Source: an uncultured SAR92 cluster bacterium (GTDB taxonomy: Bacteria > Pseudomonadota > Gammaproteobacteria > Pseudomonadales > Porticoccaceae). Taken from it: a stretch of 64,000 nucleotides of DNA. The stretch lies in contig CABZOI010000001.1 of the NCBI GenBank assembly GCA_902527245.1, forward strand, positions 1 through 64,000. The letters are read 5' to 3'. Shown here piece by piece: positions 17,579 through 26,382 of this stretch. Position 1 is the stretch's first letter. Each line of letters starts with the position of its first letter. The position numbers were made by a program, and so were the translations under genes. The notes under the pieces were generated by a model. That model did not search any database and was not told the DNA's origin. It saw only the letters and a list, made by a program, of their open reading frames with translations.

Positions 17579-18239
17579 ATCTAATCCTTAGACTATAAAT
17601 TATTGCTAATAAAGTAAAAGAGATTAGAAGGAGTAGTAGCGACAGCGTATGTGCTTTATCGTACTCCAGCATTTCAACATAATTGTAAATTGAGATTGAA
17701 GCTACTTGTGTCTCTCCGGGAATATTACCTCCAATCATTAAAACAATTCCAAACTCACCAAGCGTGTGAGCGAAGCCTAAAACAAAAGCAGATAGGTAAC
17801 CTGTTTTACTAAGCGGTAAAAAAAGATAAAAAAAACGTCTCAGTCTTGAGAACCCGATTGTTGCAGCCGTTTCATCGGCTCGTTTGTCAATAACACTGAA
17901 AGCATGTTGAAGTGGTTGTATAACAAAAGGCATAGAATAGACTATAGAACCAATAACCAGACCGGTAAAACTAAATATTAAACTTGGACCACCGAGATAA
18001 CTTACCAATTTCCCAACCGACCCCTGTGGTCCTAAAAAAATCAGTAAATAAAAACCCAACACTGTGGGTGGTAAAACAATTGGAAGTGCAACCAATGTTT
18101 CAATTAAAAATTTAAATCGTGCTTTTGTCTGAGAAAGCCACCACGCAATCGGTGTTCCGATTACTAAGAGGATGATTGTGCTTATTAACGCAAGTTCAAA
18201 GGTTAATGTAAGTGCTGTCCAATCACTACTACTTATCAT
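17565..18239 (-). CDS. modB: Molybdate ABC transporter permease
   Basis: Inner-membrane channel of the ModABC importer. The 224-residue protein has five to six membrane segments, the family motif LPIVLPPTVLGFYLL near residue 60 and the EAA-type loop ADETAATIGFSRLRRFFYLFLP near 135 that contacts ModC (quoted in part: DETAATIGFS). GFAHTLGEFGIVLMIGGNIPG is typical of ModB. The ATG at 18239 is chosen because it gives the usual short N-terminus before the first helix. It overlaps modA by 11 bases and modC by 14 bases. Confidence 0.94.
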   Translation of the reverse strand: MISSSDWTALTLTFELALISTIILLVIGTPIAWWLSQTKARFKFLIETLVALPIVLPPTVLGFYLLIFLGPQGSVGKLVSYLGGPSLIFSFTGLVIGSIVYSMPFVIQPLQHAFSVIDKRADETAATIGFSRLRRFFYLFLPLSKTGYLSAFVLGFAHTLGEFGIVLMIGGNIPGETQVASISIYNYVEMLEYDKAHTLSLLLLLISFTLLAIIYSLRIRFGRY

Positions 18240-18978
18240 GAGGCAATCCATATCCAAACTCTTGAATTAAGTTTAGAACAAAATTGGTATGAAAAAACTC
18301 TCGTAGCAGCATTGATGGTTCACTATCTATTAATAGCACAGCACTCTGGTTTATTGGAGAGTATAGGTTTTGAGGAGGTATCCAGTAGCTATGATCAAAT
18401 TGGTTTTTTATTCTCATGAATTGAGATTTGGCGATTATGCCTATCTCAACATTCCCGCTTTTAATAAATTGGTAAGCTTGCTCTATGTTGATACCTGAAA
18501 CAATATTATTTTTTTGAGAGTTCCATATCTTCAAGTTCTTTAATAATTCCTTTGATGCCTTTCCATAAGGGGATAAAGATGGATTTGCGATTGCAATTTT
18601 TTTATCTCTTGAAGCCATGAGTCGCTGTTTTACATCTATATCTTCCTGAGGGGAAAACACCACGAGTTGACCCCTTGCATACTGAAAAGACGAGTTCCTG
18701 ACTGTTAACTTCAATTTTTCTAACCTTTCAACGGTCTCTGTATCAGCAGCGATAAAAAAGTTGAAAGGCGCACCATTTACTATTTGTGTGAATTGTTTCT
18801 TTGTTGATCCAGAAGATAAGATAATTTTGTAATTGGTTCTTTTTTCAAATTCTTCAGATATTAGTTTCATCGGTGTATGAAAATTGCTTGATACAGCAAC
18901 TAGCAAACTGTCACTTCTGCATGCGGCAGTAAACATCAATAAGTTTAGAATAAGCGTGGAAGAAATAATCTTTTTCAT
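18229..18978 (-). CDS. modA: Molybdate-binding periplasmic protein
   Basis: Substrate-binding component of the molybdate importer. The 249-residue precursor has a signal peptide of about 20 residues ending in TAAC; whether Cys20 is lipidated is uncertain because the lipobox is atypical. ModA features are VAVSSNFHTPMKLI, SSGSTKKQFTQI (oxyanion-binding serines), FNFFIAADTETVERL and GKASKELL. The ATG at 18978 is preferred to an upstream in-frame TTG. It is the first gene of modABC. No clear ModE operator was seen upstream. Confidence 0.92.
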   Translation of the reverse strand: MKKIISSTLILNLLMFTAACRSDSLLVAVSSNFHTPMKLISEEFEKRTNYKIILSSGSTKKQFTQIVNGAPFNFFIAADTETVERLEKLKLTVRNSSFQYARGQLVVFSPQEDIDVKQRLMASRDKKIAIANPSLSPYGKASKELLKNLKIWNSQKNNIVSGINIEQAYQFIKSGNVEIGIIAKSQFMRIKNQFDHSYWIPPQNLYSPINQSAVLLIDSEPSMLLREFFHTNFVLNLIQEFGYGLPHDK

Positions 18979-19156
18979 GGGAATATTCAAATAACGTCTT
19001 TGTTAAAATTGCTGAGTCGAAAAATCATAGAATACAACTTAATTGATTAAACCAGTAACTGATTGTGAACGAATATATTTTTTTATAATGCTTTAGAATC
19101 TAGATTCAAAAAAGCCAGTCTTGTAACATTACATTCTATATTTTTTGTGACTTATT

Positions 19157-21058
19157 ATGACGAAATTAGAAAATCAAAAAGTGGACGTGTTGATAAAGAA
19201 TGCGAAAGTGTTCAACGATACTGAAATCCCAGTGGTTCAAGACGTTTCCATTCTTGACGGGAGGGTCTTTGAAAGAGGAACCAAGTTAAGCTACAAGGAC
19301 GTTGAAAAAGTCATAGACGCAGAAGGGCTCTGGCTAATGCCTGGCCTCTTTGATATACATACCCATTATGATCTTGAATTAGAGGTAGCGCCCGGTCTGC
19401 CAGAATCTGTGAGACATGGCACCACCTCGGTTGTAATTGCTAATTGTAGTTTGGGGCTAGCATTTGGCTCCCAGCGAGATGGTACAAATGATCCCATTGT
19501 GAGTTGTTATGCTAGAGTCGAAAATATTCCTAAGTCAGTGCTTAAAAACTGTGCAGATAATGTTGATTGGGGAAATCCAAAAGAATATCTAGATCATTTA
19601 GAGAAGCTGAACCTTGGACCTAATGTCGTTGTATTGCTTCCACATTCAATGCTACGAATTGAAGTCATGGGATTTGATGACAGTGTGACACGTGATCCCA
19701 CTGAAAAAGAGCTCCAAACGATGTGTGAGATTCTTGATGAAGCCATAGACTTGGGTTATGTTGGATTATCAACTGATGCTCTGCCTTTTCACTATCTTGC
19801 AGCGCATCCGCACACCGAGAAAACCATTCCCACTCAATTTGCAAAATATGGCGAATTGAAAAAGTTAACAAATGTGTTGAGACGCAAAGATGCAGTATGG
19901 CAAGCAACACCTCCAAAAGATAGTGTTATCGGCACATTAAAGACCTTTTTACTAACCAGTGCCAGAGTACATGGAAAGGCCTTGAAGACAACCGTTGTCG
20001 CAGCACTAGACATTGTTAATAACTGGAAACTTACACTGATGGTTAAAACCTTAGCTAGATTGTTGAATTCCAAATTTATAGATGGGGACTTCCACATGCA
20101 GGCATTAGGAGCTAGATTCAAAATTTGGTCTGATGGAGCGATTACCCCTATTGCAGAGGAAATTCCTGAGCTGCGTCGATTGAATGAGACAGATTTGGAG
20201 GATCGGGGTGCCAGAAATAATATTTTGCGTGACCCTAGCTACATTAAACTTTTTCATGATATGTGGATGAGAGGTAAGGAAGGTTGGTCAATTGACAGAT
20301 TAAAACGTGCGTTAAATGTTGAAGATTACGCATTCAATAGAAAATTATCAGACATGACGGTCGATCGTTGTCCAGAAAAAAGTTGGGAGGGAAGGGATTT
20401 TCAGTATTTGTTTGAAAGAGTTATGAATATTAAACAAGACCATGAGGTCGATAATTTGATTAAACGAGAGCAGCAACTTGTGCAAAAAGATTTCTTTTGG
20501 ATAGCAGATGAAGGTGACTTCATGCTTCAAATGTTGAGATCGTTTGACACTGATTTGAGCTGGAGCACAGTTACTGCAAACCGTGATTTGAAAGTTGTAA
20601 GAGAATTACTCATGAATCCAATGCTTTTGCCAGGATTTAATGATAGTGGTGCACATTTAACTAATATGGCCTTTTATGACGGAAATCTTAGAAGTCTAAA
20701 ACTTGCCCATGAAAATAATGAAGATTCTGACGTGGCTTATATGGTTAAGAGGCTGACCAAAGACGCAGCTGAGGTTTTTGGAGTGTCTGGAGGTTCAATT
20801 TATGAAAATGATAAAGCTGACTTAATCTTAGTGGATCCAAATGAGTTAAAAAAATATGACGGCGAAAAACATGTCGCGAGGGTTTTCAGAGAAGAATTTA
20901 ATCATGAGCAACTAGTGAATCGTTCGGACAATGTGGTGCCCTTGGTTATCATTGGCGGGCACGTCGCCTGGGAGGACGAAAAGTTTTCAAAAGATCTTGG
21001 TCAAGAGCAATTCGGGGAGCTCCTTAAATCTAAGATTTCATCAAATTTAAATGACTAA
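19157..21058 (+). CDS. Amidohydrolase, N-acyl-D-amino-acid deacylase-like
   Basis: Predicted metal-dependent hydrolase of the amidohydrolase superfamily, nearest in appearance to D-aminoacylases and related N-acyl-D-amino-acid deacylases. The 633-residue protein has the N-terminal beta-sandwich start (DVLIKNAKVFNDTE), the metal site DIHTHYDLE near residue 67, GTTSVVIANCS around 94 and the late catalytic Asp region FNDSGAHLT near 496. The natural substrate is not evident. It is longer than classical D-aminoacylases (about 480 residues). It is alone on its strand. Its last 12 bases overlap the convergent argO gene. Confidence 0.82.
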   Translation: MTKLENQKVDVLIKNAKVFNDTEIPVVQDVSILDGRVFERGTKLSYKDVEKVIDAEGLWLMPGLFDIHTHYDLELEVAPGLPESVRHGTTSVVIANCSLGLAFGSQRDGTNDPIVSCYARVENIPKSVLKNCADNVDWGNPKEYLDHLEKLNLGPNVVVLLPHSMLRIEVMGFDDSVTRDPTEKELQTMCEILDEAIDLGYVGLSTDALPFHYLAAHPHTEKTIPTQFAKYGELKKLTNVLRRKDAVWQATPPKDSVIGTLKTFLLTSARVHGKALKTTVVAALDIVNNWKLTLMVKTLARLLNSKFIDGDFHMQALGARFKIWSDGAITPIAEEIPELRRLNETDLEDRGARNNILRDPSYIKLFHDMWMRGKEGWSIDRLKRALNVEDYAFNRKLSDMTVDRCPEKSWEGRDFQYLFERVMNIKQDHEVDNLIKREQQLVQKDFFWIADEGDFMLQMLRSFDTDLSWSTVTANRDLKVVRELLMNPMLLPGFNDSGAHLTNMAFYDGNLRSLKLAHENNEDSDVAYMVKRLTKDAAEVFGVSGGSIYENDKADLILVDPNELKKYDGEKHVARVFREEFNHEQLVNRSDNVVPLVIIGGHVAWEDEKFSKDLGQEQFGELLKSKISSNLND

Positions 21059-21637
21059 TGTGATCCCCAGAAATATCATTAGAATACCAATCAAATTTTC
21101 TAAAACTTTCCAAGTTCTTGGATTTTCAAAATATCTAGTCAATTTAGATGCTCCGAATCCTAAGCTGAAGAAAAAAACAAATGACGCTGAAATGGCGCCT
21201 AGTGCGAAAGCAGCTGTATTTTCGAATTGAGTAGAAATTGAACCAAGCATGACCACTGTATCCAGATACACATGAGGGTTAAGCCAGGTAAATCCGAAGC
21301 AAGTCAAAATGGTCTTACGCTTTGATTTTTGGATCTTTTTAGTTGGCTCCAAGGCATGAGTTTTTGTCTGGGCTGAATAAAGGTTCAGCACTCCATAGGT
21401 AAATAAAAATAATGCTCCTCCAATTCTCGCAAGCCTCTCTATAATTGGATATTCAGTTATTACCTCCCCAAAGCCAGAGACTCCCAGAGTAATAAGGATT
21501 GCATCTGACGCAGCACAAATTAGACAAACTAAAAATACGTTTTGTCGAATCAAACCTTGTTTCAAGACAAATGCATTTTGAGCTCCTATTGCAAGAATAA
21601 GAGAAAACCCGATTGAAAAACCTGTGATGAATGTCAT
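21047..21637 (-). CDS. argO: LysE/ArgO family amino acid exporter
   Basis: Inner-membrane exporter of basic amino acids (arginine or lysine). The 196-residue protein has about six membrane helices, the family signature ILAIGAQNAFVLKQGL near residue 15, AASDAILITLGVSG and GFTWLNPHVYLDTVVMLG around 114. These match the ArgO/LysE branch rather than the RhtB branch. The gene is monocistronic, and its 3' end overlaps that of the amidohydrolase on the other strand by 12 bases. Confidence 0.9.
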   Translation of the reverse strand: MTFITGFSIGFSLILAIGAQNAFVLKQGLIRQNVFLVCLICAASDAILITLGVSGFGEVITEYPIIERLARIGGALFLFTYGVLNLYSAQTKTHALEPTKKIQKSKRKTILTCFGFTWLNPHVYLDTVVMLGSISTQFENTAAFALGAISASFVFFFSLGFGASKLTRYFENPRTWKVLENLIGILMIFLGITLVI

Positions 21638-21704
21638 TTAGGGTTGTTTAATTATGAAATGTAGTTTTAGCCAGACAATATCAGGGGATGCTCGATGAGG
21701 CTTG

Positions 21705-22964
21705 CTATTTTCTTTTCATGGCACCAAAGAATTCAGCATTATTTTTGAATCCTTTTAGCCTGTCTATTATAAATTCAGCCGCCGCTAAATCTTCCATATC
21801 ATGAAGAAGCTTTCTCAATATCCAGATTCTTTGAAGGTCTGCTTCTGAGATTAGTAGCTCTTCTCTTCGCGTTCCAGAACGACGAACATTTATCGCAGGA
21901 TAGACTCGTTTTTCAGCGATCTTTCTGTCTAGTATCAATTCAAGGTTTCCAGTTCCCTTAAACTCCTCATAAATGACTTCGTCCATTTTTGATCCGGTCT
22001 CTACCAGAGCTGTTGCTACGATTGTTAAACTTCCACCATGTTCAATATTTCGTGCCGCACCAAAGAACCGCTTCGGTTTTTCTAAGGCATTTGCATCGAC
22101 TCCACCCGTCAATACTTTTCCTGAAGAGGGTGCAACAGTGTTGTAAGCACGCGCGAGTCTCGTTATTGAGTCTAGAAGGATTACTACATCTTTTTTGTGC
22201 TCCACCAATCTCTTTGCTTTTTCGATGACCATCTCTGCTACTTGTACATGCCGAGTTGGGGGCTCATCAAACGTGGACGCGATTACCTCGCCACGGACTG
22301 TTCTTTGCATTTCTGTAACTTCTTCAGGACGTTCATCAATTAATAGAACAATAATGTGACACTCTGGATTATTTCTGACTATTGATTGAGCAATATTTTG
22401 CATCATTATTGTTTTACCCGCCTTAGGCGGTGCAACGATCAACCCTCTCTGTCCTTTACCAATTGGAGATACTAAATCTATTATTCTCCCGGTCAGATCC
22501 TCTGAAGAGCCGTTGCCTGCTTCAAGTGTAAGTGGTTCATCAGGGAATAACGGCGTTAAGTTTGAAAATAAAATTTTGTTACGCACATTTTCTGGGGCGT
22601 CATAATTAATTTTATCAACCTTGAGCATTGCAAAATAACGCTCTCCATCTTTTGGCGGTCTTATTTTGCCAGCAATAGCATCTCCTGTTCTTAAGTTGAA
22701 GCGCCTTATTTGACTTGGCGAGACATAGATATCATCTGCACCTGCTAAATATGAGGCTCCTGCCGATCTCAAGAAACCGAATCCATCGGGCAAAATTTCC
22801 AATACACCATCTCCATAGATGTCTTCGCCCGATTTCGCATGTTTTTTTAGAAGAGCAAATATGATGTCATTTTTTTTTGATCGAGCTAAGTTTTCTAGCC
22901 CTTGCGCTGCTGTCATTTCAAGCAGCTCACCGATTGGCTTATGCTTAAGTTCTGATAGGTTCAT
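21705..22964 (-). CDS. rho: Transcription termination factor Rho
   Basis: Hexameric RNA-dependent ATPase/helicase that ends transcription at Rho-dependent sites. The 419-residue length and features are standard: N-terminal domain starting [18 protein letters not shown], the RNA-binding OSB domain (DGFGFLRSA...[16 protein letters not shown]), Walker A (APPKAGKT, about residues 178-185), [15 protein letters not shown], and the Q and R loop regions ([18 protein letters not shown]). It lies downstream of trxA as in E. coli, with its own predicted promoter and a leader of about 125 bases. Confidence 0.98.
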   Translation of the reverse strand: MNLSELKHKPIGELLEMTAAQGLENLARSKKNDIIFALLKKHAKSGEDIYGDGVLEILPDGFGFLRSAGASYLAGADDIYVSPSQIRRFNLRTGDAIAGKIRPPKDGERYFAMLKVDKINYDAPENVRNKILFSNLTPLFPDEPLTLEAGNGSSEDLTGRIIDLVSPIGKGQRGLIVAPPKAGKTIMMQNIAQSIVRNNPECHIIVLLIDERPEEVTEMQRTVRGEVIASTFDEPPTRHVQVAEMVIEKAKRLVEHKKDVVILLDSITRLARAYNTVAPSSGKVLTGGVDANALEKPKRFFGAARNIEHGGSLTIVATALVETGSKMDEVIYEEFKGTGNLELILDRKIAEKRVYPAINVRRSGTRREELLISEADLQRIWILRKLLHDMEDLAAAEFIIDRLKGFKNNAEFFGAMKRK

Positions 22965-23093
22965 AAATCAAAGTTTTACACACTAAAATTTGTTGAGTTA
23001 AAGGTAATTTGTCTTAATAACAGGCGAAGTTTCGTGAAAATTAAAGGAATTTTGAAAAAGGGACTTCGAACACTGCTCCCACTAAGAGCTTGA

Positions 23094-23121
23094 AGTATAG
23101 CGATAATTAATGAAAGCGCAA
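23094..23121 (-). promoter_or_regulatory. Sigma-70 promoter of rho
   Basis: Read on the minus strand, TTGCGC (23121-23116) and TATACT (23099-23094) are 16 bases apart. Transcription would start near 23087, giving a leader of roughly 125 bases before the rho ATG at 22964. Long rho leaders are known sites of rho autoregulation in enteric bacteria. Confidence 0.55.
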
Positions 23122-23150
23122 GTGTTTATTAGAAATTAGAGACCACTTAT

Positions 23151-23477
23151 TCAGATGATTCCATCTATAAATTCGTTCAGTTGCAACTTAGACAACGCCC
23201 CAACTTTGGTTGCTTCTACAGCACCATTCTTAAAAACTAATAGCGTTGGTATGCCTCGGACATTAAATTTTGCTGCAGTCTCTGGATTACCATCTACATC
23301 AAGTTTGCAAATTTTTACTTTATTAGCATACTCCAACGATACCTCATCTAGAATAGGTGCTATCATTTTACACGGTCCGCACCATTCTGCCCAAAAATCA
23401 ACAATAACTGGTATTTCAGATTGTAAAACTTCAGTCTCAAAGCTTGTGTCAGTGACATATGTGATATTAGAGCTCAT
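23151..23477 (-). CDS. trxA: Thioredoxin
   Basis: General cytoplasmic protein disulfide reductase. The 108-residue protein has the canonical active site WCGPC at about residues 33-37 in [16 protein letters not shown], the cis-proline loop [12 protein letters not shown] near residue 75 and the usual length. Reduced thioredoxin is also the electron donor for DsbD, encoded at 51119-52861. A good promoter lies just upstream (23505-23534). rho follows after 186 bases. Confidence 0.98.
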   Translation of the reverse strand: MSSNITYVTDTSFETEVLQSEIPVIVDFWAEWCGPCKMIAPILDEVSLEYANKVKICKLDVDGNPETAAKFNVRGIPTLLVFKNGAVEATKVGALSKLQLNEFIDGII

Positions 23478-23504
23478 GTTGTCCTCGTAAAGTTGTAATT
23501 CTTG

Positions 23505-23534
23505 ATAATATCATCACATTAATTAAGTCTTCAA
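23505..23534 (-). promoter_or_regulatory. Sigma-70 promoter of trxA
   Basis: On the minus strand TTGAAG (23534-23529) and TATTAT (23510-23505) are separated by 18 bases. The predicted start near 23498 leaves about 20 bases before the trxA ATG, which includes an ACGAGGACA ribosome binding site. Confidence 0.55.
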
Positions 23535-23581
23535 TGCAAAACATCAGATTAATAGATTAATTATTGCCTCTTAGTTTACTA

Positions 23582-24715
23582 TCAGAATTTTTCTAAGATG
23601 GAATTTAAAAATCGATAACCGAATTCAGAGGTTTGAAGTCGCTTTTTATCTAACGCTATCAATCCTTGACTTTGTAAATCTAATAATTTTTGTTCAATTT
23701 CTTCATAAGTGCATCCAGTTCTCTTCTCGAAGTAATCAATTGGGACACCATTCTTTAATCTTAGTGCATTCATCATGAATTCTGTAGCCAGTTCCGAGAT
23801 AAAGATTGGTTTACTTGGATTTCTAAATTGTGGTTTCGTCATGTATTTTTCTGGCATTTTAATTTTTTTTGTTCTGATAATCTGGTTATTCGGAAGAGTA
23901 ATTTTACCATGCGCGCCTGCACCGATCCCAATATAGTCTCCAAATGACCAATAGTTTAGGTTATGCAGAGACATTTTCCCGTTATTGGTAAATGCAGATA
24001 CTTCATATTGCTTAAAATCTTGCTTAGCAAGCAGTGTCATTCCACTGTCATAAATTTCCGCTAATTCGTCAGTACAGGGAAGTGCAGGTGGCCTTGAATA
24101 AAACTCAGTGTTTGGCTCTATAGTTAATTGATACCAAGATATATGATTTATACCCAGATTTATTCCAATGGTTAAATCATTTTTGGCTTCATTTACACTT
24201 TGTTGAGGTAGGCCGTGCATAAGATCAATATTGATATTTTTAAAGCCAGCTGATTTTGCTGCTTTCACTGCTGATATCGCATCTTCGCCTTTATGGAGTC
24301 TGCCAAGTTTTTCTAAATGACTATCATTGAAAGATTGAGCACCAATTGAAATTCGATTTACACCTGCCTTTAAAAAATTTTTAAACTTTTCTTTTTCACT
24401 AGAACTTGGATTAGATTCCAATGTAATTTCGGCATTTGAGTCAATTCCAAATGATTTGTCCACATATTCGATTATTTTTTCAATACTGCTTGCTGAGAAA
24501 AGACTTGGTGTACCACCGCCAAAAAAAATAGTTTTTATTTTTCGCCCTGACGTTAAGTTTTTATCTTCATCAATATCTTTAAATAATGAAACTACGTAAT
24601 CTTTCTCTGGAATGCTTTTAAGCAGTATGTGTGAATTGAAATCACAGTAAGGACATTTTTTTTCGCACCAAGGGATATGTACATATAGTGATAAAGGAAT
24701 ATCTTTAGCGATCAA
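23582..24715 (-). CDS. hemW: Radical SAM protein HemW
   Basis: Heme chaperone family protein related to coproporphyrinogen III oxidase HemN. The 377-residue protein begins LSLYVHIPWCEKKCPYCDFNS, with the radical-SAM CX3CX2C cluster ligands, and has FFGGGTPSLF near residue 66 and GVNRISIGAQSF near 118. It lacks the extra N-terminal region of true HemN, so HemW is the better call. It overlaps rdgB by 11 bases and is the last gene of the metX-metW-DUF4426-rdgB-hemW run. Confidence 0.93.
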   Translation of the reverse strand: MIAKDIPLSLYVHIPWCEKKCPYCDFNSHILLKSIPEKDYVVSLFKDIDEDKNLTSGRKIKTIFFGGGTPSLFSASSIEKIIEYVDKSFGIDSNAEITLESNPSSSEKEKFKNFLKAGVNRISIGAQSFNDSHLEKLGRLHKGEDAISAVKAAKSAGFKNINIDLMHGLPQQSVNEAKNDLTIGINLGINHISWYQLTIEPNTEFYSRPPALPCTDELAEIYDSGMTLLAKQDFKQYEVSAFTNNGKMSLHNLNYWSFGDYIGIGAGAHGKITLPNNQIIRTKKIKMPEKYMTKPQFRNPSKPIFISELATEFMMNALRLKNGVPIDYFEKRTGCTYEEIEQKLLDLQSQGLIALDKKRLQTSEFGYRFLNSILEKF

Positions 24716-25322
24716 TTTTATTTGTACTCAAATATTTAGTTAGCTTCCGTAAAGCAATTCCTCGGTGGCTATAGTTTTGTTTGGTCTCAACATCCAATTC
24801 AGCAGCATGACATCGTAAATCTGGCACTATAAATAAGGAATCATATCCAAAACCAAATTCACCTTTCTCCTCCTTTGCAATTATTCCATGCCATATTCCA
24901 TGGGCAATATATGGCGTTGGATCACCGTGATGATGCAATAAAGTAATTACAGCGTGATAAGAAGCGTGCCGTTCTTCGAAAGGGACGCCCTCTAACTTCT
25001 TGAGAAGGAGATCTCTGTTTTTTTTGTCATCGCTTCCAGGCCCAGAAAATCTTGCTGAATAAATACCTGGCTGTCCATCTAAATACTCAACAGATAAACC
25101 TGAGTCGTCTGCAATGGCGGGTAATCCGGTAACTTTAGAGGCATGTCTTGCCTTAAGTATTGAATTTTCCACATAAGTTTTACCAGTTTCCTCTATGTCT
25201 GAAACACCCATTTCTTTCTGAGGAATCAGCATTAGCCCAAAGGAATCAAAATAACTTTGAAACTCTTTTATCTTACCCTTGTTGCTTGATGCAATAACTA
25301 TTTTATCTTTTAAAGTTGACAC
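24705..25322 (-). CDS. rdgB: dITP/XTP pyrophosphatase (RdgB/HAM1)
   Basis: House-cleaning enzyme that hydrolyses dITP, ITP and XTP to monophosphates, preventing their incorporation into DNA and RNA. The 205-residue protein has SSNKGKIKEF (substrate-binding loop, near residue 12), DDSGLSVEYLDGQPGIYSARF around 72 (quoted in part: ADDSGLSVE), FGFGYDSLF around 157 and SHRGIALRKL near the end. The start appears to be GTG at 25322. It is cotranscribed with hemW. Confidence 0.95.
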   Translation of the reverse strand: MSTLKDKIVIASSNKGKIKEFQSYFDSFGLMLIPQKEMGVSDIEETGKTYVENSILKARHASKVTGLPAIADDSGLSVEYLDGQPGIYSARFSGPGSDDKKNRDLLLKKLEGVPFEERHASYHAVITLLHHHGDPTPYIAHGIWHGIIAKEEKGEFGFGYDSLFIVPDLRCHAAELDVETKQNYSHRGIALRKLTKYLSTNKIDR

Positions 25323-25335
25323 TCAAGGAGCCTAT

Positions 25336-25791
25336 TTAATCCGTATACATTTTCTTTTGGAATTTAAATCGATAACTTGAAATGTTGCTTCCTTCGGCCT
25401 CATTAATTCTAATGGAAAACGTCAAATAATCTTCGTTATCAAATTTAAATGGTGCAAGGTAATAAAGAGATTTTCCTTCCCTGACGGGAAAGAATTCGAG
25501 TATTTGTGTTTGTTGTAGGATATTGGAAACCGATCCGTTAATTGTCGCCGGTATTCCTTCAGCAAACTCTTTCATGATGGATATATTCACTAATCCTCGA
25601 TCAGTTGCTCTTACAATTTGATATTTGGAAGCAATATCTGCTGGTATGAAATCGGTGCTGAATGCACTAAAAAAGATTTTGTAGTCTCCTACTTGTTTGA
25701 AAATTGAATCGTTCGAAAAAGATTTTTCAGACACGTTTAAAAACAAACAGAAGACAGCCAAGAAACACTTTTTCGTTAAAGCGTGATTCAT
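25336..25791 (-). CDS. DUF4426 family exported protein
   Basis: Protein of unknown function of the DUF4426 family, usually found between metW and rdgB in gammaproteobacteria. The 151-residue precursor has a hydrophobic signal segment (about residues 9-22, CFLAVFCLFLNVSEKSFS). The mature part contains DYKIFFSAFSTDFIPADIASKY and AEGIPATINGSVSNIL and reads as a small beta-rich domain (both quoted as seen; no catalytic motif noticed). It starts 3 bases after metW ends. Confidence 0.8.
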   Translation of the reverse strand: MNHALTKKCFLAVFCLFLNVSEKSFSNDSIFKQVGDYKIFFSAFSTDFIPADIASKYQIVRATDRGLVNISIMKEFAEGIPATINGSVSNILQQTQILEFFPVREGKSLYYLAPFKFDNEDYLTFSIRINEAEGSNISSYRFKFQKKMYTD

Positions 25792-25794
25792 ATT

Positions 25795-26382
25795 TTATGC
25801 TCCAGAGAGCAAATATACGGCAGTTTGAGCAAATAGATTTGGATTAATTTTTCTTAGCACGGCTGAGTGATTACTGCCTACAAAGTCTCTTTTTAAAATA
25901 TTTATTCCTTCTTTTTTACACAAAGTTTCAAAGTCTCTGTACGTAAAGAAATGGATATTTGGAGTGTCATACCATTGATGATTAAGGTCTTTTGTGACTG
26001 GCATTTCGCCTTTTAACAAAAGAGATAGACGAACTCTCCAGTAACCAAAGTTTGGGAAAGTGACAATACACTTTCCCCCAATTCTTAACATTTCATTAAG
26101 TATAAGATTTGGGAATCGGAGTGTCTGTAATGTATGAGACATAATTATGTAGTCAAAGCTTTTATCCTTTATATTTTCTAATCCGGTATTTAAATCATAT
26201 TCGATGACATTTACTCCTTTGGAGATACAGGCCTCTATGTGCTTGGGATCTATTTCAAAACCGTAACCATCAATTTCATTTTGAGTCTTTAGCGAGCACA
26301 AGATTTCTCCATCACCACAACCGAGATCTAACACTCTTGATTTATTGGTTATCCATGAATGAAGAATTTTGTTATCAATCAT
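25795..26382 (-). CDS. metW: Methionine biosynthesis protein MetW
   Basis: Class I SAM-dependent-methyltransferase-like protein that partners MetX; genetic work in proteobacteria ties it to methionine synthesis, and it can stimulate MetX activity. The 195-residue protein has the nucleotide-binding loop VLDLGCGDGEIL near residue 17, followed by DYIIMSHTLQTL and KCIVTFPNFGYWRVR. Its ATG overlaps the end of metX by 4 bases (ATGA), so the two are translationally coupled. Confidence 0.93.
   Translation of the reverse strand: MIDNKILHSWITNKSRVLDLGCGDGEILCSLKTQNEIDGYGFEIDPKHIEACISKGVNVIEYDLNTGLENIKDKSFDYIIMSHTLQTLRFPNLILNEMLRIGGKCIVTFPNFGYWRVRLSLLLKGEMPVTKDLNHQWYDTPNIHFFTYRDFETLCKKEGINILKRDFVGSNHSAVLRKINPNLFAQTAVYLLSGA

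Noticed and set aside
18985-18998. Half of a possible ModE (molybdate repressor) operator, CGTTATTTG-like, upstream of modA
   Set aside because: Only one half-site fits; the second inverted half is missing.
19063-19089. TTGTGA-N15-TATAAT upstream of the amidohydrolase
   Set aside because: The -10 is perfect but the spacer is short and the -35 is weak; not enough to call.
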